A DNA stretch of 64,000 bases from Pampus argenteus (Eukaryota; Chordata; Actinopteri; Scombriformes; Stromateidae). Position 1 is the first letter of the stretch, and each line of letters begins with the position of its first letter. The notes below the pieces were generated by a model, which saw only the letters and a program-made list of their open reading frames with translations, was not told the origin of the DNA and made no database searches. The position numbers and the translations under genes were made by a program. This document shows, one piece after another, positions 21,990-32,704 of this stretch. The stretch is from assembly GCA_036937835.1 (NCBI GenBank), contig CM072873.1:19589001-19653000 (forward strand), given 5' to 3'.

Positions 21990-22260
21990 AGGGGTCAAAG
22001 GAACACCAAATAACCCTCCCTGCTGTGTTTCTTTTTTTTCCCTCAGAAGCTTGTAACAAACTGCACCTTTGTCGGACGCGGCCTCTTGTCAGGCCGGGGC
22101 TTGGGGGACTGCCCTCGGGTTCAGGCTTTAGAGACCCTGTCAGCTTCAAAATGGGGTCTGCTTTATTTCACCCCTTGACCTGAGGCCCAAAAAGAGCCAC
22201 GCAGGAAAAACAGAGAGATATATGATACATTAAGGGTTGGTGAAACTCTACGGCTGGGAA
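21990..22260 (+). other. Candidate exon-like or conserved block after a strong acceptor-like tract
   Basis: TTTCTTTTTTTTCCCTCAG ends at 22046 and is a textbook splice-acceptor shape. From 22047 one frame stays open for 43 codons to TGA at 22176-22178, and a second frame is also open nearly as far. The segment 22068-22135 is GC-rich and contains the dyad GGCC-N8-GGCC near 22081. The peptide is not recognised, so a non-coding element or an untranslated exon is equally possible. Confidence 0.22.
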
Positions 22261-22269
22261 ATGAGGAAG

Positions 22270-22650
22270 CTGCAAACTGCAGAGTGAGCAGAAAATGAAG
22301 GAGCTTATTGTAGGGGGATTTTTTACAACTGCAATTCCTATTTGAGGGTGAATCAAAGGTTCATACGTTGTGTGATCGAAGCCAGTTCAAGTCCAAGTCT
22401 TTTGTTTGTTATTTGATTGCTACACAACTGAATCTACTAATAATCTGCTATGAATGTCACAAGCTTTGCACGTCATTTTCACCTTCGTACTTTCAATCAT
22501 TCACAAATAAATAACAAGCTCGCAGTGAAACAGAAATGAGGTAAATGCATTAAACAGTCTGGTGGACGAAGTGGCGTCCAATTTTTAGCTTTAAGTGTAA
22601 ATTTAAAGATAATGAAGTGCAACATTTAATAAGAGGCATAAAAAGGAGAA
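22270..22650. other. Non-coding DNA, nothing recognised
   Basis: AT-rich unique sequence with no clear signal. Confidence 0.5.
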
Positions 22651-22654
22651 TACG

Positions 22655-22830
22655 TGGTCGCACTTGGATTGAGATTGACAAATCCATTACGTTTCAGATT
22701 TTCCATTTTCTAGGAGAAATTGAAATCCATGGATAAATTCTTAAGTTTGGGGCATCTGCATAAAATGAATGAAATTGATTGACTTGGAGATGTTGCTGCA
22801 TAGCCAATCAATCTAAAGAGGGACAACCCA
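22655..22830. promoter_or_regulatory. Candidate regulatory element with PBX/MEIS-like site
   Basis: TGATTGAC at 22776-22783 matches the shared core of PBX-MEIS/PREP heterodimer sites. AAATTGA and CCAATCAATC (22804-22813) add PBX/homeodomain-like cores nearby. Sequence is unique and AT-rich. Confidence 0.37.
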
Positions 22831-22839
22831 GGGGGCGTC

Positions 22840-23060
22840 CATGGGGGTGCGGAGAGGAAGGGCCTCCTATTGTTTTGTAGCCTGATGTCAGCCAGTCCTT
22901 GACCTTGGGGGGGGGTCCAGGCCTCTGCAGTCAGGCCTGGGTGAGAAGACTAGGACAAGAGCCTGGATGCTCAATATGGGAGAGCCAGGCTTTCAAGCTC
23001 AGGGTCATGGGGTCAGCATCAATGCTCAGGAGTATTAATGAGTGACCTTCGGAAAATGGT
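22840..23060. promoter_or_regulatory. GC-richer unique block with a stem-forming dyad
   Basis: CCAGGCCT (22917-22924) and AGGCCTGG (22933-22940) form perfect 8 bp arms around an 8-base spacer, just after a G9 run. GTATTAATGAGTGACC near 23031 supplies a homeodomain core. Function is unknown. Confidence 0.27.
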
Positions 23061-23130
23061 GGAGGAGGATGGAGGGATGGAGGGAGGGAGGTAGTGAAAA
23101 AAAAAAAAAGAAGGAAAGGGGTGGGTGGGG
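23045..23130 (+). repeat. Purine-rich (GGAGG/GGGA)n tract with A run
   Basis: GGAGGATGGAGGGA-type units followed by about 13 A's and GGGTGGG. Low complexity. Confidence 0.7.
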
Positions 23131-23279
23131 TGAGTGGCAGAGAGAAAACTGTAAAGCCCTGAGAGAATGGAGGCTGAGACCTGTTTCTCCAAGATAACAG
23201 AGATTGGCCTATGAAAATGCATCCATCACAAGGCCACTAAGCCGGAGCCTTCTTTTGTGTGTCCATGTAGCCCCTGTCG

Positions 23280-23460
23280 GCTGAGAGCGAGGGCTGACGG
23301 AGGAGGAGGAGGAGGAGGGCGGGAGGAGGGGTCAATCTGTGGAGATGGAAACAGGGGTTAGAGGAGGGGGTGACAGAGGGTGGGGGAGAGGGTGAGGGAG
23401 GGATAGGGTCGCTCAGGCCAGCCTGGCGTGGACAAGTGAAGTAGGAACGCTCCATTGCTT
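23280..23460 (+). repeat. Purine-rich tract with (GGA)n core
   Basis: (GGA)n at about 23299-23317, then GGGAGG/GAGGGT units. The proline/serine-rich minus frame (23237-23455) is an artefact of this. Confidence 0.8.
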
Positions 23461-23639
23461 ATTCAACAGGGAGCAGATCTCTAAGAAGATAGAGGCCCAC
23501 CTATCTTTTGAATGAAGGGGGGGAGGTTTGGTGGAGCAGCAGCTTGTGCAGGAGATTTCTAATTTTGTCAGTGAGCTCTTGGCTGAGGGGTCTGGATGAG
23601 GAGAGGATGGAGGGAGGTAGAGAGGACAGGCAGAGGAGG

Positions 23640-23795
23640 GGAAGAGCTATTGCTGTAATGCTCTTGGAGGTTAAAGGCTCGGGTACTTCTCTTTCAATAA
23701 GGTTTCCAGAGTATGTTCTGAGGAACAAATTAGCATCAAGTGCAAGTAACAATTAACCTGCTTTTATCCTAGCCATTTAATAGATAGAAAAAAAA
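23640..23795. promoter_or_regulatory. Candidate regulatory element
   Basis: Ends a purine-rich stretch and carries CTTTCAATAAGG (23690-23701), AACAAATTAGCATCAAG (23724-23740) and GTAACAATTAACC (23745-23757): homeodomain ATTAG/CAATTA and SOX-like ACAAT cores close together. Confidence 0.33.
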
Positions 23796-23796
23796 C

Positions 23797-23799
<3 letters not shown>

Positions 23800-23842
<43 letters not shown>
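23800..23842. repeat. (AT)n microsatellite
   Basis: About 17 AT units, then a TTTATATAT tail. Self-complementary. Confidence 0.95.
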
Positions 23843-24380
23843 GAGACAACTGCTATAACATTGTTTTGAATTTTATTTCAAATCATTTATTTTGTCTCAC
23901 TTACAGTAAACTTTAAAGCGCCTACTCTCCATCACTGTCTGTGTTTAAAGTGCACTGTTTGAGTCTTTTTCCTTTTTTACAATGGTGAGCTTGTCATTCA
24001 GAGTACAGTGCATCTGCATCTCCTTTTTACCTCAGAGATCAATGAGCATCTGCAGGAGTGCAGGAACAGGATTGTCTGCTTTATACTCCTTTGTGTTCCC
24101 CCCCCCCCAATCACCTGCTGCGCTCTCCAGAATTTCCAAGAAAACACTCTCCTTCCCCTCCGTGTCACCGCGTGTTCAGTTCCTGATGTGAAGAGCAGGT
24201 TGACACAGATGAGCAGACGAGAGATAGATTGTGTAGGTAGGGGGCGGAGGTCTGTGCTTGTGCTGATGACTTCTATTCTGCATTGAAAGTGGCACATTGA
24301 GGGATTCAAATTAATGGGACTGCCTTCAACTTTTCGCTCTTTTCTATCTCTCTCCTTCTTTACCCTCAGGCCTTTTAATT
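23843..24380. other. Non-coding DNA, nothing recognised
   Basis: Contains a C10-type run near 24099. Opposite-strand frames (23998-24309 minus, 24008-24286 plus) overlap and cancel each other as evidence. Confidence 0.5.
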
Positions 24381-24384
24381 TTCA

Positions 24385-24605
24385 CTGGTCCTTCCCGTGG
24401 CTTCTGTCCGTCGCGGAGACAGATGCACCATAGGCGCTTTAAAGCTCCGTAATGTATACATTATTCATATCACTCCACAGAAGGTGCTCATTAAACTTTA
24501 CATGGCCAATGGAGTAGGCAGCCATAGATTGAAAGTGTTGCCCATATCACAAATGTCACAATGGATTGACAGAGAAAGGGGAGAGCGTTGCTGCGGGTTT
24601 GATTT
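24385..24605. promoter_or_regulatory. Candidate regulatory element
   Basis: Unique block with GCTTTAAAGC (24436-24445), a perfect palindrome, CTCCGTAATGTATACATTA just after it, GCTCATTAAACTTTACATGG near 24486 and CAATGGATTGACAGAG near 24559. ATTGACAG joins a PBX-like half to a MEIS core. Confidence 0.38.
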
Positions 24606-25390
24606 GAAGATGCTTTGATTTTATTCTTCTGTTATTTGCATTCAGCTTTATCAAATGTCCCTATTTTTTTGTTTTACTTCACTGTCTGTTGTATGTGAGG
24701 CCAGGAACTGTTTGAATGCTCCATAGAAAAATAAATTAAAATAAATATATTGGTGATATTGTGGTTTTATGGAGCGCTACATGTTAGCTGTAATGTCCTC
24801 TTGTGGTTGCTTTTATTCGTCTGACAATAACCACAAACACACAAGGATTTCCTGAAAAGGATCATAAATAAATCTAACTAACTGCATACAAAAAACACAA
24901 AAAAACATTTACTGTTTTATTATATCGGTTATTGCATTAAAATGTGTTGTGCAGTGCACAATAAGACACTATAAGAAATAGCTGATCCATACAGTGCTAG
25001 AGGTTAATGTATGTATATATATATATGCATAAACCCCATATAGAGTAATTCAACATCTAATGCATCTTTAAATCTGCCTAAACCCCCAACAGTGTTTCTC
25101 ACAACACAAACAAGCTGCCATGGAGGGCCCTTTGGGTAAGACAGACACGCTTTTCTTTTCCTTGGTCGGGGTCTCAACAGAGCATTCATCCCTTAATAAT
25201 ACAACACTTAACCTTCCTGTATTGTCCATAAAAGGCTCGGCTGGCAGGTACAGTAAGATGGTGAGGCTAACAAAAGCTTGGCGCCGAGCTGAGGGAAAAA
25301 CATCCACGCAGGGAAATGAGCTGTCATTACAGTAGCAAGGCAGGGTATGCAGCACTCAGGCGTACTTCTCTGTATGTGCTCATCTCTTCT
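24606..25390. other. Non-coding DNA with one imperfect hairpin
   Basis: GCTCCATA (24718-24725) is inverted at 24768-24775 (TATGGAGC) around an AT-rich 42-base middle. A short AT run lies at about 25014-25027. No gene-like signal otherwise. Confidence 0.45.
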
Positions 25391-25394
25391 GCTT

Positions 25395-25575
25395 GCTACC
25401 CCCAAGGTCCTCTTCCACTCATAAATACATAATTACGCCCACCGCCCGCCATGATGATTTCTGTTTTCATCAGCTGTCAGAAATGACCTGAATTACCCAT
25501 CACTGTTTGACCCAAATGCAGCTGTCAGATATGTTAATCACAGCTTACATAACCACTCAGCCACTTCTTTTCCAC
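25395..25575. promoter_or_regulatory. Strong candidate enhancer with repeated MEIS/TGIF-type sites
   Basis: CAGCTGTCAGA occurs twice in direct orientation (25471-25481 and 25519-25529). The complement TGACAGCTG is a MEIS/PREP/TGIF-type core. ACATAATTACGCC (25427-25439), GAATTACCC (25490-25498) and TGTTAATCACAGC (25532-25544) add homeodomain cores. The first repeat unit shares a 16-base exact match with the element at 54.28 kb. Confidence 0.45.
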
Positions 25576-26680
25576 CGACTTAAACCGTGTGTACGCTCGT
25601 GCCTGAAACCCTTTCAAATAGCACCTGTCACCAACAGATCAAAATAAATAAATAAGACAAATTCAAAACTAGAGACGAAGTATTTTTTTTGCATCCATAA
25701 ATTAACCTTGACTTTGACGTCGCCCGGCGGGAGGCGTGCTGAGCTGTACCTTTTTAATGTTGAACATGACAGAAGAGACAGAGAAACAGAAACAAGGCTG
25801 ATGTCCCTGAAAGCTATGGGCCTGAACCCTGAATCTGATATGCAGAAGAAGAAGGAGGAGGAAAAACAATTTATTCTTTTATCTGCCAAGAAATACGTTG
25901 ACAGTGATAATTAAATATGTATTTATGTAGATATTGCCACGATAGTTTTAAAAAATATGTTTGAACCATGAATTCTGTACTGTAAACGTACTTTGGCATT
26001 AATACATTCTGCCATCACCGGGTGAACTGGGACGACCCCTTCGGACATCTTCACTCTTGCAGCCTGCATCTCTCGGTGTTTCATATTGTGTCTCATACGC
26101 AGCCGTAACCTTTCAGGAGTGTTTTAGAGTCAAGCGTGTTTGACGTTTTAGCGTTTGAACCCGTGTAGCTCGGGTACATGCAGACTGTTCTCTTCAGAGG
26201 AAACACGGGCCGAGGTCACAGTGGGGAATTATATATATATAGATTCAATCCGACAGACTGACGACATTAATATGTTTCTCTGTGGCGCGTTTTTCACGCC
26301 ACAAATTAAATTTACATCGATATATTATGACAAAAATTACGTGCCATCTCAAGCCCACATGAATTCATAGCCAGAGGTTATATGCGTTTAAGTGTAAGAT
26401 GTTTGCATAGTGGAAGTAACGGATCGCTTTGTAAAAACACCAGTTTGTTCAAGTACGTTACATTATCTCCCTCTCATATCTGATGTATGCGATTGTAATT
26501 AGACACAGAATTTTATCAGCTAATCAAGAGTAATACACAAGTTTATAAAAAAAAATAAAAAAATAAAAATATTGCTGTCAGCGAAAAACCATCACAGCAA
26601 CAAGTTGCGGTAAAGACTTTTTTTTTTTTCTTTTTTTTTTTGTAATGTTATCTCATTAGTGGTAATTATAACAGATATCA
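25576..26680. other. Non-coding DNA, nothing recognised
   Basis: Includes a GAA/GGA-rich short run near 25845, a short AT run near 26231, A-rich (26546-26571) and T-rich (26620-26641) runs. No supported gene. Confidence 0.5.
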
Positions 26681-26684
26681 TCCT

Positions 26685-27080
26685 GTATTACTGTGCGAGC
26701 CAACATATCCCGGAGCTAAAGTCCTTCCCCCAGCCCAACTCTTGTTTCCACATAACACTGTGTGGATTTCGCTCTGCCATCTTCTCTTTGCATAAACAGT
26801 GCCTGCAGTCAGAGTCTGCTCTGATCAAAGGGACAAATCTATCCAGGAGCAATCAGGTTGCTGTGCTAGCCCGGGCTGCTGACAACTCCAGGCTCTTTGA
26901 TCAGAAATACATCATCTTCAGCAGGCTGCCTGCCTGGATGCCTTTGTCTGGGGCCAGGAAATAGGGGAAGTGATAGCTCCCTCTTGGTGCTCTTCTTCAC
27001 TGCTTCGCCTTTTGGCAGACAAGATGAAAGCTACCCCAATTATAAGTGAAAATACCCCCAATGAACTGAGCTGAGCTTCT
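26685..27080. promoter_or_regulatory. Strong candidate enhancer with inverted TCF/LEF-like sites
   Basis: CTGATCAAAG (26821-26830) and CTTTGATCAG (26895-26904) are exact reverse complements 64 bases apart. WTCAAAG is the binding core of TCF/LEF factors of Wnt signalling. Other cores include TTTGCATAAACA (26788-26799) and CCAATTATAAG (27036-27046). A 101-codon plus frame crosses the block but is not recognised as protein. Confidence 0.42.
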
Positions 27081-28005
27081 GGGGTGCAGCTAGAACCACC
27101 AACCCCCTATATCATCACTAAATCTCTATCTAGTGTCTATGCATGATGGTACAAAAGATATTGTCAATTTCTCTTTTCTCTTCCCTCCTGTCTTTCTGGG
27201 TGAAATGAGACTTTGGTTGAGATAGTGTGCCGGTGCAATTGAGGTCACATTCAAAAGCATCGGTCTCCCTCCTCCCAATTTAGTAACTGCAGTTCTAATA
27301 ACATGGTCTTGTCGGCAAGGAAAAAGAAAAGTGAATGTCTGGGCCTCTAAGCGTACATCCTTCGCTCCCCTCCCCTACTTTCAACCCCTTGACTGTGAGC
27401 TAAAGCAATTTTTTTTCCTCACCCGGCTTCAAGAGATGGAACAGGAGATGTTGAATGATGGACAGGTGTGCAGGCATTGTGCTATTCTGCTCTGCACTGA
27501 AGGAGATCATTGATTTGCATTACAGGCCCACACATAAAACACAACACTTGCATACACACACACACACACAGACGCTCCCCCATCCGCATCTTACTGTTCC
27601 ACCCCTATGACTGCACCACCTCCCACATGGCAGCCCACACCCTGGCTCCTAATCAAGGAGCGAATGTTTTATCTCACTTCCTGTCTTTTATAGGGGTGGA
27701 GTGTTATCTCCGGCTTCTGGTAGCGCCTCACCTGGGTTGACCTGAGAGGGAAAGCTATCATGCCTCGGCTTTACAAGCCCGCTCGGATGATGTCAAAACC
27801 ACACATTACCTCACAGAGAATATACATAGATATATTAAATGAGGGTTATTGCAGGAGACTTAACCTTTCTCGCTTGTCATGCTCGACTCATATCTTGGCT
27901 CAGACAAATCAAACCAATTTTACTTTGACTAGATTACCCAAATCATTTTTTTTTCAGTACACAGAAAAAAAAAAGAAAAAAAAAGCAACAACACTCTCAG
28001 AAGCC
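27081..28005. other. Non-coding DNA, nothing recognised
   Basis: Short CA run near 27554-27571 and A-rich run near 27965-27984. Frames at 27331-27513, 27510-27740 and 27760-28017 resemble nothing known. Confidence 0.5.
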
Positions 28006-28009
28006 GGTG

Positions 28010-28255
28010 CTGCTTAAAGGTATAATCCTCTCGCATCAACAGCCTCAGAAGCATATCAGGTGTCTTTAAGCTCATCCACCTGTCAGTGAGCTCTTCCAGC
28101 AATTACACATCTGTCAAGTGTCACCTATCTCAGCTCTCACTGACAAGGGTTATGTCAAGCAGTCAGCCATTACGGCAGCCCAAATGGAGTCTGCATTGTT
28201 TAGAGCCAGCAGGAAGTGGCTGTGGCATGGAAGAGTGAGCAGGGTCTCCATAGTG
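28010..28255. promoter_or_regulatory. Strong candidate enhancer-type element
   Basis: AGGTGTC (28060-28066), a T-box half site, lies before CCACCTGTCAGTGAGC (28077-28092) and AGCAATTACACATCTGTCAA (28099-28118). E-box CACCTG, MEIS-type TGTCA and homeodomain CAATTAC cores occur within about 60 bases. The sequence is unique and repeat-free. Confidence 0.42.
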
Positions 28256-28374
28256 TGACTGAGAAGCCAAGCTAACGGTTAGTTTCAGGGATGGAGGGGG
28301 GGGGCTGCTTCTGTCCAGATCTCTTTTCTCGCGTCTCCTCATATTTCTCTGAGCTGGAATGGCAGCATGGGTGA

Positions 28375-28395
28375 TTTTTTTTTTTTTTTTTTTTT
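28375..28395 (+). repeat. Poly(T) run of 21
   Basis: Uninterrupted T homopolymer; no retroposon body recognised. It produces a lysine run in a 135-codon minus frame (28163-28570), which is therefore discounted. Confidence 0.92.
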
Positions 28396-28935
28396 GTTCA
28401 TTGCACAACAAGCCTTGAGACTCATCCGGGCTGGTTAAATCTTCGCCCAGGGCAACAGCTTTTATATGCATGAGCTTGATTTGACCTGTCTCCAGGCTGT
28501 GAAGATGGGTTATGCACAAGAGAAAATCAGGCAGAATATTAAATATGATATCAGGTTTAGCATTTTCCACTTGCTTGCTAATATTGTCTGGTCTTATTGT
28601 TGGTAAGGAATAAATATACAGTACTGTGGAGTTGATTTTGCTCTGTGGTGCAGAAAAGACACCTTAAAAAATAACTTTGAAGACTAAAATCACCACCTCC
28701 TCTACAGATATATCTGTAAACTTGAACTAGACAACGTGTGCATACATAGTTTTTTTTTAAGCTCTTCAAAAACTACTTTAACCTTGAATATTTAAGTGCA
28801 CGTTACAGTGTGAGAGGATCATCAGATCGAGTCTCGTCGCCGTGACCTGTTGTATCGGCTGTTAACACGCCTCCTTTGTTGCTTTCACAACTGAATTTTG
28901 TATCACAGGTGCCACACTCAGTGTTAAAAGCTCAC
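28396..28935. other. Non-coding DNA, nothing recognised
   Basis: AT-rich unique sequence with a T9-type run near 28750. Confidence 0.5.
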
Positions 28936-28937
28936 AA

Positions 28938-28968
28938 GTAAAGAAAGAAAGAAAGAAAGAAAGAAAGA
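28938..28968. repeat. (AAAG)n microsatellite
   Basis: Seven to eight AAAG units in direct succession. Confidence 0.96.
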
Positions 28969-28969
28969 T

Positions 28970-29740
28970 TGAATCTGGGTCACTTTAATGCTCTCGTCCG
29001 TCACACCGCTACATCTCCTCAGGCCTGAGACGCAAGGCACATTGTCAAGTATTAATGAAGAAAATGTCCCTGTAGGGCTTGTGTTTGTCAAACCAAATTA
29101 CATACATTCAGTTAGAAAGGTGAGGATTAATCTTTCAAATCCCCTCTGTATGTGTAGGATGCATCATATAGTCCCACACTGAAAATAACCCCCCTGACGC
29201 TGACGTGAGTTGGCTGAGCAGAAGCATTGTGCTGTTATTGTATACATACTGCAGGACGTGATGCCAGTAAACTAGTGAATATGCTGACAGGAATACAGTA
29301 CCTTCAATAGCTGCAGCAGCTGGTAAATATGCACACACTAAAACAAAAACTGGGACAGAATATATTCCAGCGGTGTGCCAGCAACTGTTTGTTGTTTTTT
29401 ATTATTGTGTTTTCCATTTTTGGCTTTTCATCGAATGAATAATTCTGACTGGTGATAGAAAATACAGAGAAAATAAACACAGCGGAGGAGAAACAAGTAA
29501 GTTTGAGGGTTTAAAATAATAAGAAAAGAAAAATGAAAGAACCTGCATGACAATAATGTCTTTCTTAGGTGGTCATACAGCTTGCAGAGGCTTTGTGGGG
29601 GCTTAAAACACATGCAAATGATTCTTTCATATTTATTATAATCACATGAACGCATGAAAAAAAAACAAAAAAAAAACATAGCCAAACCTACTCATGTAAA
29701 ACAACCAGCCGTACAAACAAACAAATAAGAAAAAAAAATC
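28970..29740. other. Non-coding DNA, nothing recognised
   Basis: AT-rich with A-rich runs near 29656-29678 and an ACAA repeat near 29714. No gene-like signal. Confidence 0.5.
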
Positions 29741-29744
29741 CATG

Positions 29745-30200
29745 CTGGCGCAATCAGTTGTATGTCAATAGCTCTGTATTTTTCTGGCTTTTCCGCTAAT
29801 CGATTTATGGCGATGGTTGAAGCTTTTATCCCATGTGGCAGTTTTATTTGGATGCTAGGAGCAAAAATAATTCTCAGTCAATTAAATGCCATTGATAATA
29901 CAGAGAAGGGCTGCTGTGAGAACAGCAAAGCAATCCACAGCCTCGCTCATTTATGGCGGGGATTTGGTCTACCATGGGAAAGAAGCACTGGAGGTGGATC
30001 TGCAGAATTTCCCCTCTCCATCTCTCCTGCTAGTGTCTTGCTGAGATTTAAATAAGCCTAAAGATTACTTGAGGGCCTTTAAATGCAAATTTTGGTGAGT
30101 GTGCAAAGCCCCTCCTGTAAACCTCAGCCTTATCATTTGCCTCCCAGATTAGAGCCTGTCTGAGATGGGAAGCTGGCTCCAGGCCCCCCCAATAAGCTGC
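29745..30200. promoter_or_regulatory. Strong candidate enhancer cluster
   Basis: About 450 bases of unique sequence with AATCGATT (29798-29805, palindromic; TAATC is a bicoid-class core and ATCGATT a ONECUT-like core), TCAATTAAATG (29878-29888), CATTGATAATAC next to it, and a perfect POU octamer ATGCAAAT (30083-30090). A 97-codon plus frame runs through it but is unrecognised. Start of the densest part of the window for such elements. Confidence 0.45.
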
Positions 30201-30356
30201 AGGCCAGGGGCCACTCTAGAGAGAGAGAGGAAGAGGGAAGGAGGCTGCTATGGATATGTGTGCCAAGGTCAGTGGTGGCTGCACTCGCAATAATCAGCAA
30301 GTATCAAGAGACTTACATCCGGGGGTTTGCTTATCTCACTGTGTATTTGTTTGTCT

Positions 30357-30406
30357 CATGCATGCATGCGTGTGTGTGTGTGTGTGCGCGCTTGTGTTTG
30401 TGTGTG
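30357..30406. repeat. (CATG)n(TG)n compound repeat
   Basis: CATGCATGCATG followed by about 10 TG units and GCGCGC-like and TG-rich tail. CpG-containing alternating purine-pyrimidine, a Z-DNA-prone composition. Confidence 0.85.
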
Positions 30407-30699
30407 AGTTCATCTACTTCAAACACAACCTCAGCGTGTTCAGTCACGAAGGCTCAGAGCCAGGATCTTTGACAGATTAGGCAATAATCAATTAACAAAT
30501 TCAGAAAAAGTAGGCATAACTGCCTTGTATCCTATACATTATAAGAGGCTTTGATGCACAGCGAGAGTGATTGGCCTAGCATCCTGTAGTTTGTTTGGGG
30601 GAGGCGGGGGTGGTGGGGTAACAGATGTTGGAAATGGTTTTGATAGGTATACTGGCTCTGAGGAAAATGCAAGACTATTTATGGTTTGAGACATGAAAG

Positions 30700-30965
30700 G
30701 ATGCCGGCATTGTGGATGCATTTATATTCGAATTGAACCCACTTCATTACCTGATGATTTGAAAAGGCTGTTAGGGAGCTGAGCCTGAGCCAACGAACCC
30801 ATGACCCTGCTGAGTCAATGTGTTAAACAGACACGGGGCTGCGCTTCGAGCAGTTACACGTCTCACACCGTGGAAAATGACACGGAATAAAGGAGGCTAT
30901 ATTAGACTTAATTAAAATACACTGGCTGGTGCGAGTCCGATTTTACTTTCAGGAGTTTGTGGAGA
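30700..30965. promoter_or_regulatory. Candidate regulatory element
   Basis: Unique block with TTCATTACCTGATGATTTG (30742-30760) and TAGACTTAATTAAAATACAC (30903-30922), the latter with a TTAATTAA palindrome. AP-1-like TGAGTCA lies near 30811. Confidence 0.33.
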
Positions 30966-30969
30966 CTAA

Positions 30970-31785
30970 ACAAGAGCTCAAAGGTGAGTTTTTTTTTCAC
31001 TAGTGGGTCTTCACTAATACAGAGTTTTCTTGGAGCCACGGTTACGTCAGTCATTACAGGAGATGCAGCTTGAGGCTGTTCGCCGTCGGCTTCAGTGGTG
31101 AGCTGTAATAGTTACTGTTTTCTGCTAAACACTATGACTCAAGCGGCTCTTATGCTCAAGGGCACTACCATAGTAGTTATTTGGAAGCATGCATTTACTC
31201 TGCCTGTTCTCATGCTTCCAACTTGGCCTGTCATGCCCCTACTTTTCCGACCACTCGCTAGCAAAAGTCTGCAAAGCTATCCATTTTGCTACCTATCAGA
31301 CTATCTCAAGCACTGAGGTCACTGAACCGCAGCACTATACCTCAATGTGAACTGACAGTATAGCACTTTATGTCACTCCACCCTCTGATTTCTTTTTTTT
31401 CAACCTCACCGTAGCTTACATTCTGTGCATCTGGCACAGTGTGTAGGCACAGCTGGTGTCAACAAGGACCTATGCTGTCAAAAAGCACCAAACTCAGGTC
31501 AAGGTCATGGAAGGAAAAGTTAGTAATGGTGGGAGGAAGGGTGGTGGTAGTCTTGACTGATGTTGTGGTTGACTGCTTTCTCTCTATAACCCCACCCATC
31601 TCCCCCTAACACACACACACTGAAGCCCCCTTTTCATCCCCGTATTCTCTACTATGTCCCCTTGTCATACATCCTCCCCTCCTCCCTCCCAGGTGCTCAG
31701 AGGCGATGTGGATGAGGTCGAGGACATGAGGAGCCCACCGGAGAGAGAACAGATGTCACATGCCTCTTGCACCATGCTCAGGGAT
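30970..31785. other. Non-coding DNA, nothing recognised
   Basis: Unique sequence with T-rich run near 30990 and CT/CCCC-rich stretch near 31590-31690. No gene-like or repeat-family signal. Confidence 0.5.
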
Positions 31786-31786
31786 G

Positions 31787-31788
<2 letters not shown>

Positions 31789-31817
<29 letters not shown>

Positions 31818-31825
31818 CTGTGTGT
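31789..31825. repeat. (TG)n microsatellite
   Basis: About 14 TG units, then TCTG and TGTG. Confidence 0.96.
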
Positions 31826-32405
31826 TCTGCACTGTGACAGGTAACGTGTCGTGGTTGAAAGGTAAAGCCGGGCCCTAGTCCCAGAAGGAAACGGAAAGAA
31901 ATGGGGGGCCAGTTACGGGGGAAGGGCCACCAGGATGGAAAGAAAATAGGTTGTGTGGTGTTCAGTGTGAACATTTTTCTCAGTCGTATATGAGAGCTTG
32001 GAAAAAAAAAAATCCTGATAATCAATAAATAAACGATAAAGTGCGTATTCAAATTAAATCCCTGCTCCAGAAAGAGTTGGTGTAAATCATTGAGACAACC
32101 ATCTCAGAGTGGAAAGTCATTTAGCGTTGTTGCGGCTGACGAGACGAGCTCTTTTGTCAGAGCAGCGCGCAAAGCTTTCATTTATCATTCATGGGTCATA
32201 TTGTTCTAGATTGGTGATTAGATCGTTGGCAGATTTCAGAGCTACATTAATGGTCCCAACATATGCACATAGATAAGCATACGCGTCGATTAGAGGGTAT
32301 ATATTAGAGGTTTTTAAAACTGAACCTGTACTTGCCAGCTTACTATAATTGAAAGGTTGATTCTAAAATGCAACGTGTTCCCAATGAAGAAAGCTTCACA
32401 TTTGT
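31826..32405. other. Non-coding DNA, nothing recognised
   Basis: Unique sequence; A-rich run near 31999-32010. No motif cluster of note. Confidence 0.5.
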
Positions 32406-32409
32406 CATA

Positions 32410-32412
<3 letters not shown>

Positions 32413-32441
<29 letters not shown>
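32413..32441. repeat. (AC)n microsatellite
   Basis: Fourteen AC units, uninterrupted. Confidence 0.97.
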
Positions 32442-32499
32442 GCTGATAACTGATAACAGGCACGTCATGTCCAGCTACCACATAAGTGATCAACTGCGA

Positions 32500-32700
32500 T
32501 ACCTCCCTCTGTGATAATGTACATATTCATTATTCAACAAGGCCTGTCAGATTAACAGAATATTCGGCAGATTAGCCGGTTAGCTGTCTGCTGCTCTTGT
32601 CTTTTATCCAGCGACTCAGTGCCCTGACTAAGCACATCATAATGGTAGCAATCCCAGGTGGTGGTGTGTAGGGAAAGGAGGGGACCGACTTCTGATCTAG
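32500..32700. promoter_or_regulatory. Candidate regulatory element
   Basis: GTACATATTCATTATTCAAC (32519-32538), GTCAGATTAACAG (32547-32559), CAGATTAGCCGG near 32568 and a GACTCAG AP-1-like core near 32612. GATTA occurs twice. Unique sequence just after the AC microsatellite. Confidence 0.37.
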
Positions 32701-32704
32701 TTTC

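Noticed and set aside
28163..28570. 135-codon minus frame
   Set aside because: Includes a lysine run from a 21-base T homopolymer and no recognisable domain.
28938..28968. AAAG array as a possible retroposon tail
   Set aside because: No SINE or LINE body is recognisable on either side, so it is kept as a simple microsatellite.
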